64,000 nt of DNA from Gliomastix tumulicola (GCA_001599755.1 BCHX01000002.1:3950330-4014329); one strand, 5' to 3'; positions 1 through 9,791 are shown, counted from the first letter of the stretch. Translations and numbers: made by a program. Notes: generated by a model from the sequence alone, not told the origin.

Positions 1-1518
1 GGCGATCCCTCGCCCAGCATTTTCAGCCATCAGGTCCTCGGTGAAGCCCACTTCGTTCGCCGCGATATTCTCCAGGTTGATCATCTGGAGCGCCGAAATC
101 GGCTCGATGCGCCTGTTAGACGGCAGCAAATACAAGCCTGCCTGGTGCGTTTGCTGGGTACATCATTAGTCTGAGACATAGGTATGAGAGACATGGACAT
201 AGGTGTAGAATGTACTTACGGCGGAGTTGACGCGGCTGAGTGGCTGACTGCCAGCCATAGCTCCACTCGCCTTTCGCGACTGCGATCGACGCGCGACACC
301 ATTCTTACTCTCAGCCCTTCGCGTGGTGGTAGCTACCCTCGATTCACGAGCACCGATCCTATCACCACTGTTTTGGCCGTTCAGTCCGCTGTGGCCATTG
401 AGATCGTCGGCCTCACTGTTCCAGAAGTCGGTGTTTTTTGCGATGCTGGGGGGAAGCTCCAGGACGTTCTCGGTGTAATGCAGATTCTTGCCTCCGTTCG
501 TTCCAGGTTTTGGCCGGCGGTTATGTGATACCAGACGGGCGGATTCCTCAATAGTATCCTCCTTCCGCATCTGATCAAAGATTGTCCGCTTGTCGAACTT
601 GGCCAGGTTGTTCTCGAAGTCAAACTCACCCATCTCCTCTGTGACTTCTTCAGAAGCCCAGCCATTGGCCTCGCCCCCTTTTCGCCCTCGCCCGTTGCGC
701 TTCAGGGAGTTGAAGGGCTGGAAAGACGCTGTGCTTTGCAGCATGGGTGTTTGCCTCCACCCTTTGCCCCGGCCGCTGGTCGTCTCCGTAGCTACTGGCG
801 TCACGTCATGTGTTGTGTCCGAATCATGACTGTGGTCCGTGTTGTGTTTTCTTGGTCGCCGTCTGCGCTTCTTGGGAGATTTGGTCCCTCCTTCCGTGTC
901 TGTCGGCTTTCCGCTTTCTGAGTCGGGATTCACATCTGCTGCAGGCTGGATAACTGGCGGAGCTGGTTCCACAGCATCGAGTATCGGTGACAGAGACTTA
1001 TCCTGACGGCCGACGTGAATCCCTTTCAGAACACCTGGTAGCTCGCTGTCCAGGATCTGATCTAGGGACAATTCCACCTTTGGCGAGCTCTGATTCCCAT
1101 CGTATGCAGCGACGGCCGCTGCTGAGCCCGCCGGGGGTCTCCCAAGACTGAGGATGGCAGGATCATCGAGGGTTGCTTGTGTCTGTCGGCTAGCAGCAGG
1201 AACCTTTTCGACCGGCGGCGCGGGAGGGTAATACGTTTGCGTTTCGTCGGCTTTGATCTCGCCCAGATCAGCAATGTTGGAGGCTTCGATCCGCATCTCG
1301 GGTGCCCAGCTCTTGGTCCCTGGAACGAACACTGTGAATGACCAGGTTAGCACTCAATGCTGCTCCGAACCCTACATGTGACATCTGCAAAGGCGCCTAC
1401 CATTCGTCAACGTGAGGCTACTTCCCGCCTCGACAGCCCTGACCGTGCCCGTCACCTGGTAGCCAGGCGGCTCCCTCAGCGCCACGCGCATATGCAGACC
1501 GATGAATTGGGCGGCCAT
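1..1518 (-). CDS. EDC3: Enhancer of mRNA decapping 3 (EDC3), C-terminus beyond the window
   Basis: Scaffold protein of cytoplasmic P-bodies that stimulates the DCP1-DCP2 decapping enzyme. Three exons are visible: 1401-1518, 220-1331 and 1-141 (open at the left edge). The introns are 69 nt and 78 nt, and both junctions keep frame. Exon 1 encodes an LSm-like domain starting MAAQFIGLHMRVALREPPGY and containing VTGTVRAVEAGSSLTL. Around residue 275 is an FDF motif (EFDFENNLAKFDKRTIFDQM), which in this family binds the DEAD-box helicase DHH1. Exon 3 opens the YjeF_N domain (RRIEPISALQMINLENIAANE, then ENAGRGIA), the dimerisation fold of EDC3. The middle is basic and disordered (KKRRRRPRK). Domain order LSm-FDF-YjeF_N is diagnostic. 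The rest of YjeF_N lies outside the window. Confidence 0.93.
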
Positions 1519-2550
1519 GATGGCGATTGTCCGTCCACGCAGGAATCCGCACGAAAGGGAGTATCGAACACACAGAGGCCCTGAGCGCGCACACCAGTTG
1601 ATCCAGGAACGCCTACTAGAGTCGGCGGTCTCGTGCTTCCCGCATCAAGAAATGACCCGCCCGCCACAGCGCCAGACGACCACAATGTAATCCTCGGGGT
1701 TGCGAATACGAGAGGCGCCTCTCGACGCAATTTAAGTCGCAAAGTTGATCGTCCACTCGGGTTCGGATCGCGGGCAGTCGGCGTCGCGAAAGGCAATGGC
1801 TGATGGTCGCAGATCAATCGTCGAGGGGAAGAATCAGAAATTCTGGAATGCCCGTTTTATGCCGTCGTCGGACGGTTGTAGGGGTAAGCACAGGGGTCTT
1901 GTGCACTGGGGCCGCTGGTCTACTTCGAAATAACAGTGACCAGCAACGTTCGAAGTCGGGCGCTGCGTGATTGCGTCGGAGGTCCGTCGGCGCGAGCGAT
2001 TCACGATGGGTCGGATGTGCATATGAAGGTATCACAGGAAGAATCGAGACGGAGAGGTAGCTGAAAAGTGTCTTGATTGCATTGAACCACCATAAACTAG
2101 GACCGATCAGTCTCGCCGAGTCGCAACTTCCTTCGGCTGCTGGTGGCGGGCTGGTACCTTCCAGCTAGCGTACAGTGGTGTAGCTCTCCTCATTTGCGCG
2201 CATCAGTCGAGGCGATGTCCTGGCCCTTTCCATGCAAGAAAGGGACGAAGAAACATTATTAGGATTCGTTCAATGTCACGGGAGGTCGGCAGTTCCCTGT
2301 CAAGTACATATCAATCTCTCCTCCAAGGCCCAAGAACGAGGACGTAAAGGTCAAAGTACCAAGCGCTGCAGAGTCAAAAGTACTAAGCTGCCAGCCACGG
2401 CAGCCACCCAAAAATTCTGCCCCACCAGGATTAGGGAGGGTCATTCCAAGCTTCTCAGGACCCGGTTTGTGCCACCATTATATAACGCTTTAGTAATTCC
2501 TCCCACCACAGATCAGCTTGGTCCAACGGTCAAGCGCGATCACTAAAGTA
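1519..2550. other. Intergenic spacer, EDC3 promoter side to tRNA pair
   Basis: About 1 kb between the EDC3 start (leftward) and the first tRNA gene. Only short open frames without recognisable protein character are present. A TATATAA-like string lies at about 2478-2485, too far from the tRNA (about 70 bp) to be assigned with confidence. It presumably holds the EDC3 promoter and 5' leader; I see no other feature. Confidence 0.6.
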
Positions 2551-2621
2551 GCTTGCGTGGTGTAAAGGTAGCACGTCGGATTCTGATTCCGCCGATCCAG
2601 GTTCGATTCCTGGCGTGAGCT
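2551..2621 (+). tRNA. tRNA-Gln (anticodon CTG), copy 1
   Basis: The 71-nt sequence folds as a cloverleaf. The acceptor stem is GCTTGCG with CGTGAGC (two G-T wobbles) plus discriminator T, the D stem is GTGT/GCAC, and the T arm is CCAGG-TTCGATT-CCTGG. The anticodon loop TTCTGAT gives anticodon CTG, which reads CAG (glutamine). The internal pol III promoter is intact: A box TGGTGTAAAGG and B box GGTTCGATTCC. A T-run (from 2624) follows as terminator. No intron. The top pair of the anticodon stem (27-43) is T-C and does not pair. Identical to the copy 88 bp downstream. Confidence 0.93.
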
Positions 2622-2709
2622 TCATTTTTTGCTTCGCCTTTTTGCCATTCCAGCCTTCCCCAGCAGCAGCATTTTCTACCGCTTTGCATCGAGCCGACAC
2701 CAACAAGAA

Positions 2710-2780
2710 GCTTGCGTGGTGTAAAGGTAGCACGTCGGATTCTGATTCCGCCGATCCAGGTTCGATTCCTGGCGTGAGCT
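2710..2780 (+). tRNA. tRNA-Gln (anticodon CTG), copy 2
   Basis: Identical over all 71 nt to the copy at 2551-2621, with the same cloverleaf, CTG anticodon, A and B boxes and intronless structure. It is followed at once by its own T-run (GCTTTTTT), the pol III terminator. The 88-bp spacer and the upstream flanks of the two copies are not similar. That suggests each copy is an independent transcription unit, either from a short duplication or kept identical by conversion. Confidence 0.93.
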
Positions 2781-3508
2781 GCTTTTTTGGCTGTTTCTTT
2801 TGTTAATATATCTTCAATATTTTAGCACTGCCTGGTTTCTTTTTCCCTCCCCTAGCCCCTCATGTTTCCCTGTCTCAGTTGCGATTGATTTTTGACTTTT
2901 TGTGTGCCTTCTCTCTTGTCGCCTACCCTAAAGAAAATCAAAGAATCTTCCACCCGAAGTACAGAGGAGCCTAATCAATGCCACCCTCGATGCATGTGAA
3001 AAACTAAATCTTCACGTACACGACGGATTAAGACGTGTGTCCGTCCAGTACTTTATTACCATATGGTTGGTATCGGTGTCACATGGAGCTGTCGTAGCTC
3101 CTCGTTGTAGATCTTCAGTACAGACGGGAACCTCAACCCCGCTCTGTGGCAAGACGTCTTCACATAAAAATCTTCCCTCCAATGAATGATGAGCTAAGAG
3201 ACACGAACTGCCGTCAATGATAGCAGCAACGCAATTGTCCTAGTTAGAGATAATCAATGGCAAGACGTGCATGAATGATGGTATCGAAAGCCTTCGCTCG
3301 CTCACATGTAAGAAAATGTCACCAGCGTAAAGGGTAGTAATATAGTACATTGATGGGCAGGCTGCCGAGTGATCTCTGCCTCCCAAGACAAAAGAAATGT
3401 TCCTTTATATCGTCATGTGTCCCGGGTGCTCGCTTCAAAACAGAAAAACCATGTAAGTTCGGCCATGTCTCTAGATAAGTTCGAATTCTAGAAACCTCCT
3501 CGACCAGT
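2781..3508. other. Intergenic spacer downstream of PIF1
   Basis: About 730 bp between the second tRNA terminator and the PIF1 stop codon. AT-richer than its surroundings, with T-rich stretches near 2800-2900. It probably contains the PIF1 3' UTR. No coding frame or RNA gene recognised. Confidence 0.6.
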
Positions 3509-5971
3509 CTACGCGTTAGCAGACGCCCCTTTCCTTGCGACAAAGTCCGAAAGAGTACCTGGCCTCCTCGATGTCGCCTCCTCCGCGCTGTATAGTTGTC
3601 TATAAAACTCGCACACTCTCGGATGGGCCATCACCTTGTGTTTGCTAAAATTGAGCACCTGTAGGCCTTCCTGCGTCGTGGCTCGGCTTAGAGCAACATA
3701 AGCTTGGCCCTTCTCGAAGATCTTGCCCAGGTCTACCGTCACTCTCTCTAGCGTTTGGCCCTGGGCCTTGTGAATAGAGAGCGCCCAGGCAAGGATAAGC
3801 GGCAATTGGGACCGCTTCGCCTGGATGTCACCGTTTGGCAGCTCAATCTTCCATTCTTCAGGTTGGCACATGACCAGTCGAGTTCCGCCACTGGTCGTCG
3901 TAAACTGAATAAGCGGGAATTTCGGTGCACTTAATCCCTCGGCATCCCGGCCAAACTGCATGAGTTTCTTCCGGGCTTTCGCTATTTGGTCTTCCACTCC
4001 ATCTCCATAGTCGTGGCCCCCCATCAACTCGAATGTCTTCTCGTCTGTAAAGTCGACGATCTTGCCTAGCGAGCCATTGACAAGGTCTTCATCCATGTTC
4101 TTGATCAGCATCACTTGCGCGTCCTTCTTGAGCGTGATTGTCTTGGGCGCCATCATGTTGGCTAGTAGTCGGTCTTTAATCTGGGGATCGCCGGTGTCAT
4201 GAGCTTCAAAGGTATGGGCCTTTCCGGGCAACGCGTTTAGGCGCGAGTGGTTGGCATGGTCGACTTGCTCCCGTCTTGGGTACAGAGACGCCATGTCGAC
4301 GCCATCGTCGAATCGAAGAGGTCGACTCAGAGCTTTGAATGCCTGCTCCGACTCCTTGCTGATGTTACCGAGCCGCATCTCATTGAGCATCTCCGCAAAT
4401 CTTGGGTCGCGTTGTCGAAAGACCTGTGTCAGACCAATTGTATGTTCAATCGAGGTATTCCAGGTAGAAGCATCAAACGCAAAAGTAGCCTCGCGCTTCT
4501 TATCGCCCCCTGAATCGGGGACCGGTGGAAGTTGGAAGAAATCGCCGGTGATAATGAGCTGGATTCCGCCCCAGGGACGTCCATTCCGGCGAATCTCTCG
4601 ACCTATGCCAGAGAGCTTGTCAAAGAGGGCGCCGTCCACCATGGAAATCTCGTCGATGATGAGGCACTTGGTCTTCAGCCACCGGTTCTTGGCCTTCGAG
4701 TTTTGTCGGACTTTCTTGACCAAGAATGGTTGCTCCTCTTTTCCGAGACCTATGCCTGCGAAGCTGTGTAGAGTGATTCCGCCGATATTGCATGCCGCCA
4801 GGCCGGTCGACGCCGTCACAGCAACTCTCTCCGGATCTTTGGCATACTTCTTCTTCAGTTCCTCAATGATGGCCCGCATGAGAACCGACTTGCCCGTTCC
4901 TGCGGGGCCAGTGAAGAAGACGCTCTTTCCTTGGTTCACGACTAGATCAATCACATGCTTCTGCTCGTTGCTGAGAGAGATAGCGGCTGACTTGGAGCCA
5001 GGCTGCTCAATAGAATCCTGTAGAGCCTGTACGTCGATACCGTTGCGATCTAGCTCGCCCTGCCGCTGGTTCTTGAGCTGTCGCTTTTGTTCCTTGATGG
5101 CACTAGCAGAGGGATCCCAGGCGGCAGTGGACTTGTGCATTGGCGTCTTCGCTACAGGCGGCAGGTCGTCATCCTCGATGACGATGGTCTCCCAAGGAAG
5201 TTTGCCTCTCTTCTTTGCCTTCTTGGGGGCGGGGGCTTCGGATGATTCGGACTCTTCCAACGCCACTCTCTTGATACTTGTGGTAGACCCCTGAGATAAG
5301 GTCCGCGATGTCCCCGAGTCGTTGGTTTTGTCGGACACGGTCCGTCGAGGCGGTTCAAAATGTGACGCAGGAGACGAGGACCATGGAATAGTTTGCGTTG
5401 CAAGAGGGGCTGTATTCTCGTCGGCGGCTCCTTTGGGCTGGATACTTTTAGGATAGGCGATCGGGGCCTTGAAGTCCAGATCGAGGTTCTCGTCGTCACT
5501 GAAGTCGTCCTCTCCGAACCAAACGTCCTGGTTGATATGGATGTTGTGTGAATTGGTGCCCACATGATCGTCAACGTCTATAGCGCTTGCAAACGAGTCT
5601 GAACCGCCGTATATTCTCCCAATCGTCGAATTCACGATCTTGGGTGCTGCTGGCGCTTCCAAATTGATCCTCGCCGAAGAGGCGGCGGCAGGGGCTCCTG
5701 TCGCTTTCGGCTTCTTGAACGTCTCTCGTATATCGCCATTGGCTGCTGGACTGCTGGAGGGGAACAACTCCTTTTCCAGATTGTTCCGCTGAGGAGCCCG
5801 GCTGGCCTCGTATCTCTTATTTGCCCCAGCAAACATCGTGTCCTGCGAGACGCGTGCCGGTCGGGATTGGACCGAGGAGTATCGAACGTGTACAGTCGGT
5901 GTAACTCTCCGGAAGATGCAGCGAAATATCGGCGAGGATCTGAAAGGAAGGGCGCTTGTGCCGGCAGGCAT
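3509..5971 (-). CDS. PIF1: PIF1-family 5'-3' DNA helicase
   Basis: ATP-dependent 5'-3' DNA helicase acting in mitochondria and nucleus in this family (mtDNA maintenance, G-quadruplex unwinding, telomerase removal). Single exon, 820 aa from the ATG at 5971; the preceding in-frame codon is TTG. Walker A GPAGTGKS is near residue 355 and Walker B LIIDEISMVD near 437-446. Further helicase motifs are GDFFQLPPV and, at the C-terminus, SIHKAQGQTL and YVALSRATT, as expected for SF1B PIF1. The first about 45 residues are Arg/Ser-rich, with no acidic residue before residue 44, and contain RYSS, like a mitochondrial presequence. An in-frame second Met lies at residue 46. Residues 100-300 are low complexity with a basic KKAKKRGK stretch that could act as an NLS. 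The helicase core looks intact. Confidence 0.94.
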   Translation of the reverse strand: MPAGTSALPFRSSPIFRCIFRRVTPTVHVRYSSVQSRPARVSQDTMFAGANKRYEASRAPQRNNLEKELFPSSSPAANGDIRETFKKPKATGAPAAASSARINLEAPAAPKIVNSTIGRIYGGSDSFASAIDVDDHVGTNSHNIHINQDVWFGEDDFSDDENLDLDFKAPIAYPKSIQPKGAADENTAPLATQTIPWSSSPASHFEPPRRTVSDKTNDSGTSRTLSQGSTTSIKRVALEESESSEAPAPKKAKKRGKLPWETIVIEDDDLPPVAKTPMHKSTAAWDPSASAIKEQKRQLKNQRQGELDRNGIDVQALQDSIEQPGSKSAAISLSNEQKHVIDLVVNQGKSVFFTGPAGTGKSVLMRAIIEELKKKYAKDPERVAVTASTGLAACNIGGITLHSFAGIGLGKEEQPFLVKKVRQNSKAKNRWLKTKCLIIDEISMVDGALFDKLSGIGREIRRNGRPWGGIQLIITGDFFQLPPVPDSGGDKKREATFAFDASTWNTSIEHTIGLTQVFRQRDPRFAEMLNEMRLGNISKESEQAFKALSRPLRFDDGVDMASLYPRREQVDHANHSRLNALPGKAHTFEAHDTGDPQIKDRLLANMMAPKTITLKKDAQVMLIKNMDEDLVNGSLGKIVDFTDEKTFELMGGHDYGDGVEDQIAKARKKLMQFGRDAEGLSAPKFPLIQFTTTSGGTRLVMCQPEEWKIELPNGDIQAKRSQLPLILAWALSIHKAQGQTLERVTVDLGKIFEKGQAYVALSRATTQEGLQVLNFSKHKVMAHPRVCEFYRQLYSAEEATSRRPGTLSDFVARKGASANA

Positions 5972-6629
5972 CAAACGAATGACTTCAGTTGGGGTGGTGC
6001 GAGAAAGGGCCCATGATCTGGACGAACCCGGAGTCCTTTTCGAGGCAGGTGTCCGGGAATTGCTTCCGGATGGAAATCAAAAGAGCCGAGCGCGTTATCC
6101 AAGAATCTCGAGAATAGTTGCAAGAATAGGTGTAATTTGAAGTGCAGCTGGCAGTAGGCAGTAGAGGGTAGGGAGTGCGTGATCGTAAAGGAAGGAAGGA
6201 AGGTGGGTTGACGAATCTGAAAACGATAAGAGCAGGCAAGTCGCGACTTCGTGGTGGGGCTGGTGTGACAGGAGGAGAACCCATTTAGCCCAGACGCGCC
6301 GTCCCACTTGACGCGAAATACGCATGCATCACGTGATAACCCTGCACGCCTTTCTCGAGTTGACTCTCGTCAGGCAACCTACTACTAGTACTACTGGTAA
6401 GGTACCGGAGTATTTCCTTACTAGTACTTATGAAAGAGATGCTCATCGATTGGTTTGGTTGTTCATTAATCGTTATACTAAGAAAATTGACCCCAATATG
6501 CTTTTAGCTCTGACTACTCGTAAGGTATCCTGCACAGTCTGCCCAATTTCACTGTTTTGAATTCATAACAAGATCGAGAAGCCAAGTTCCCACCCCAATC
6601 AAAGGATGCGATGGCTTCTCTTCCTCCAG
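5972..6629. other. Intergenic spacer, PIF1 promoter side
   Basis: About 660 bp between the PIF1 start and the stop of the next leftward gene. An AT-rich patch at about 6370-6560 includes TACTAGTACTACTGG-type sequence near 6384-6400. The 78-codon open frame in it has no recognisable similarity. It presumably holds the PIF1 promoter and the 3' UTR of the low-complexity gene. Confidence 0.55.
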
Positions 6630-9239
6630 TCACCTGCGAGGGTACGAGTCGTCTCCTCGATACCTGCTGGGTCTGTTCCTCGGAGGAGATCCGTCGCGAT
6701 AGCGAGGCCCGTAGCTATTCGAGCGGTCTCGCCCGGGGCTCCGCCACCTCGAACCCCCTGAGTGCCGACTTCGTTCCCTGGATTCGTCATGCCGACGAGC
6801 AGGGAATTTCGACGCATGGCTCTCACGGTAGGAGCTCTCACCCCTGTGTCTCCTATCCGGTGTGCGGCTGCGGTCGTCTCTGCCCCAGGAGCGATCGGTT
6901 GACCTTGGACGTCGATGGTCTTGGCGATCACGCTCCCGCCTGTCATCATCAACCCTCATTCGCCTCATCCGGCCATCAATATCACTGATATCATCGTCAC
7001 GCCTCGGTCCCCTCGAAAATGAGGCCCGCGCTCCCTGGACAACTCGAGGTGCCGGGGCGCCCTCTCGGAGTTTCTTCTCGTAGTGACGCTCACCCCGATG
7101 TCGACTGGGCGACGGGCTCCGAGATGCCCTCCCATGCGACCGCCTCCTCATAGGAGGCTCCTCATCTTCAATGTATGGCTTTGAAGGTTTCCGATGGAGC
7201 TGCGGGGGGATACCGAAATGACCGGCCTTGTATGCCGCATGCGCATGCGGGGATTCAGGGTCGATTGAGGAGGGGCCGGTTGATGGACTGTCGTCCTCGT
7301 CAGACCAATACTCCCTGTCCAACGAGTCTTGGGTGGAGCTGCGAGGCGAGTTGGTCACATTGTTCGGGAAGCGTACAGGCTGAGGGCGAGGCTGATGGGC
7401 CTGGTTCTGATGACCCCCCGGATGACCCCCCGGGTGGCCGATCGGCCTCCCACCTCCTGCCAGGGGTGGTCCTCCTCGTGGAGGCGGTGGCCCTCCTGGT
7501 ATCGGCCCATGTGGTCCTTGGTGCGGCCCCGGTGGTCCGCCCGGTGCTCCCATCTGAGGAGGGCCGCCTCGCAGAGGAGGGGGTTGGCCATTTTGATGCG
7601 GCCCTTGGGGCGGACCATGCTGCGGCGGACCGTGTTGTGGTGCTCCGTGCTGTGGTGGCCCATGTTGCGGAGGGCCGTGTTGCGGAGGGCCGTGTTGCGG
7701 AGGACCGTGTTGCGGAGGACCATGTTGAGGAGGGCCATGCTGCTGAGGAGGGCCATGCTGAGGAGGGCCATGCTGAGGAGGGCCATGTTGAGGAGGGCCA
7801 TGCTGAGGAGGGCCATGCTGAGGAGGACCATGTTGAGGAGGGCCATGCTGCTGCGGAGCAAACTGAGGCCCTCTAGACACGGGGCGATGCGGCATATTGG
7901 CTTGGTTCCCAAAGGCCGGCCCGGGCCCAGGTTGTGAGTGAGGAAAGCCGCCAGGTTGGCCCTGTGGTCCTCCTCCCATTGGGCCGTTCATGTTCGGCTG
8001 CACCGGTGCGTTCGGTCCATTGTTACCGAATTGTTGTTGAGGAAACGGCGGCGCCCTAGGTTGAGCATGCTGAGGCTGGCCGGGAGGGTGCTGGTGCTGG
8101 TGCTGGTGTTGGTGCTGGTGCTGGGGCGGCACTGGGATTGGTGCCGGTGCCGCCTCGGCCCGAAAGGGCATGTTGTTTCGAGCCCGGGGCGACGGTTCGT
8201 TGGAGTAATCGTCCTCGTCGTCATATCCCTCATCATACTCGTCGTCATACCTCTCGCCGGTATACCTCTCGTCGAATCTCTCGTCGAATCTCTCGTCATG
8301 CTCATCCTCCCTATCATCTCTCTCCGCCAGCTCTAGAAGCAGCTGCTGACAGTCGGTGTGTGGCTTTGGTTCTCTCCGGAAGTAGGCCCTCACGCTGACG
8401 GTCTGCTTGACTTTCTGCTTGGAAGACTTGCTCCGCTCATCCCAGTACTTGCTGTTGTTGTGCTTGCGCCTGCTGCTGCTATCTCGCTTCTTCGAGGAAT
8501 TACCAGGATAGAGGTCGTCCTCTAGCTCTGACTTGTCGAACTTAATCCTCTTCCTGTCAAATTGAGCCAAGTGGTAGCAGAACCGCCGATCCTGCTCCTT
8601 CATGTCGAGAGAGCGGTGTGCATTCTCCAGCTGCTCTTCGATGGAGTCGGACAAGTCTTGCCTCCTCTGGGCGACGCGGCCCTCCTGATCATCCAGAAAC
8701 CGGATGCGCTCCAGTATCTCCTCAGGCCCCATGCCGTGCACGCGGCGGTGCTCGGCCATGCGCCACGTCTTTGGCACGGCTCTTCCTAGGTGGTCGCGCT
8801 CGTCTGCGGTGTCGCGCTTCTTGAGGTGGACGGCGACGTATGTGGTGAGGCGCTTGCGAGCCTCAGGCTCGCTTAGCTGCGTGAACTGGCGGTGATCTCT
8901 CAGGTCATGGTACTCGACGTCGTGGAGGGCCCCCCTGACAAGAGCGGAGGATCCAGTGCGCAGGTCACCGGTTGACGGAGAGGTGGAGCGGCGCCGCCTG
9001 GTGAGCTCGCGGCTTGTGTTGTACTCGTACGCTGGAGGGGCGTCAGGAGCCCGAGGAGGGACTCGTCTGTTGCCGCTACGCATGGGGCTTCTGTCGTCCT
9101 CGTACCGGCGTCCGAGGCCGCCGCGGTGATCATGGGACGGGGAGCGATGCATGGGCCCGCGATGGTGAGGCGCGGCACCGTGAGGCTGGTGGCCGCTGCC
9201 GAACTGTGTTTGAATAATCATTGGTCGTTGACCGGCCAT
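6630..9239 (-). CDS. Low-complexity P/Q/H-rich protein with GPPQH repeats; function unknown
   Basis: Single 869-aa reading frame starting MAGQRPMIIQTQFGS. I do not recognise the family. Residues about 125-245 are the only ordered-looking part (EARKRLTTYVAVHLKKRD, then EEILERIRFLDDQE and charged helices). Residues 311-346 are acidic with DERFDER repeats. An HQ run follows at about 373-384. Residues 464-545 carry 16 copies of a five-residue H-G-P-P-Q unit. The C-terminus (about 690-869) is Arg/Ser/Asp-rich, resembling RS-type RNA-processing proteins (SRSPSPSRHRGER, GRDRSNSYGPRYR). The composition suggests an RNA-associated or condensate-forming protein; that is inference. Strand-specific codon structure and the uninterrupted frame through the repeat support it being real. 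Confidence 0.75.
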   Translation of the reverse strand: MAGQRPMIIQTQFGSGHQPHGAAPHHRGPMHRSPSHDHRGGLGRRYEDDRSPMRSGNRRVPPRAPDAPPAYEYNTSRELTRRRRSTSPSTGDLRTGSSALVRGALHDVEYHDLRDHRQFTQLSEPEARKRLTTYVAVHLKKRDTADERDHLGRAVPKTWRMAEHRRVHGMGPEEILERIRFLDDQEGRVAQRRQDLSDSIEEQLENAHRSLDMKEQDRRFCYHLAQFDRKRIKFDKSELEDDLYPGNSSKKRDSSSRRKHNNSKYWDERSKSSKQKVKQTVSVRAYFRREPKPHTDCQQLLLELAERDDREDEHDERFDERFDERYTGERYDDEYDEGYDDEDDYSNEPSPRARNNMPFRAEAAPAPIPVPPQHQHQHQHQHQHPPGQPQHAQPRAPPFPQQQFGNNGPNAPVQPNMNGPMGGGPQGQPGGFPHSQPGPGPAFGNQANMPHRPVSRGPQFAPQQHGPPQHGPPQHGPPQHGPPQHGPPQHGPPQHGPPQQHGPPQHGPPQHGPPQHGPPQHGPPQHGPPQHGAPQHGPPQHGPPQGPHQNGQPPPLRGGPPQMGAPGGPPGPHQGPHGPIPGGPPPPRGGPPLAGGGRPIGHPGGHPGGHQNQAHQPRPQPVRFPNNVTNSPRSSTQDSLDREYWSDEDDSPSTGPSSIDPESPHAHAAYKAGHFGIPPQLHRKPSKPYIEDEEPPMRRRSHGRASRSPSPSRHRGERHYEKKLREGAPAPRVVQGARASFSRGPRRDDDISDIDGRMRRMRVDDDRRERDRQDHRRPRSTDRSWGRDDRSRTPDRRHRGESSYRESHASKFPARRHDESRERSRHSGGSRWRSPGRDRSNSYGPRYRDGSPPRNRPSRYRGDDSYPRR
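7605..7850 (-). repeat. 15-bp coding minisatellite (GPPQH x16)
   Basis: Sixteen tandem 15-bp units encode HGPPQ (one is HGAPQ), in blocks of 7 and 9 separated by one extra CAG codon. On the plus strand the units fall into two sequence subtypes, GTTGCGGAGG(G/A)CC and G(C/T)TGAGGAGGGCC, clustered by position. This is the pattern left by local duplication and conversion. Every unit is a multiple of three, so copy number can change without breaking the frame. Confidence 0.95.
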
Positions 9240-9767
9240 GGTGAAGTCAGGGCGGACACTACAAGATCGATGCCTGCTCTGGTATGATGGATCAAGGGTT
9301 TATGACAGGGCATGGGGGTCTGGGGCCTGGGGCCTGGGAAGCCTTTATACATTCTCTAGTCTCGTGGTCGACCTTCGCCTCCTCTTGCACGAGGCGACCA
9401 ACCTTCTGATAGAGGTTGGACAGTCGACACTGCCCTTGGCCCGCCCGTTCTTCTCATGCCGCTCCATAGTCCTCGGGCGTCGGTATCGTCGGCGGCCCAC
9501 CGCAGCAATAAGGCATCTACGAGGCGGTGCAAGGTGTGCAGCAGATGGGCAGAGCACACGCAGATCGAGGCCCGTCGAAGGGCGGCCAAAGCTCGCTGCG
9601 ACGCCCGAATTTCCAATACTCGAGACAGGCCAGTGCTCATGCCGTACCACACCACCCACTTTCCGGCGGCGAGTACAAGTGAGTACAAGGTGGACTCTAC
9701 CTCGGTGGCGCTGTAGCACCACTGAAGCCGGGCAACGGCGTTCCGTGAGGGGTTGAGATGGTGGTGT

Positions 9768-9791
9768 GGAGGAGGAGGAGGAGGAGGAGGG
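9768..9791. repeat. GGA trinucleotide tract
   Basis: Run of GGA units on the plus strand about 530 bp upstream of the low-complexity gene. Purine-rich, so possibly a nuclease-sensitive promoter element; no further evidence. Confidence 0.8.

Noticed and set aside
2232..2806. Short frames running through the tRNA pair
   Set aside because: They translate tRNA sequence; the cloverleaf and pol III boxes explain the conservation.
6324..6560. 78-codon frame in an AT-rich patch
   Set aside because: Considered as a transposon relic, but no transposase or integrase motif and no flanking repeats found.
7605..7850. CRISPR-like array
   Set aside because: Units are contiguous 15-bp tandem repeats with no spacers, inside a coding frame of a eukaryote.
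7175..7937. Plus-strand frames of 233 and 202 codons over the minisatellite
   Set aside because: They are the repeat read in antisense (for example LRRAM repeats). The minus-strand frame is longer and continuous with non-repeat coding sequence.
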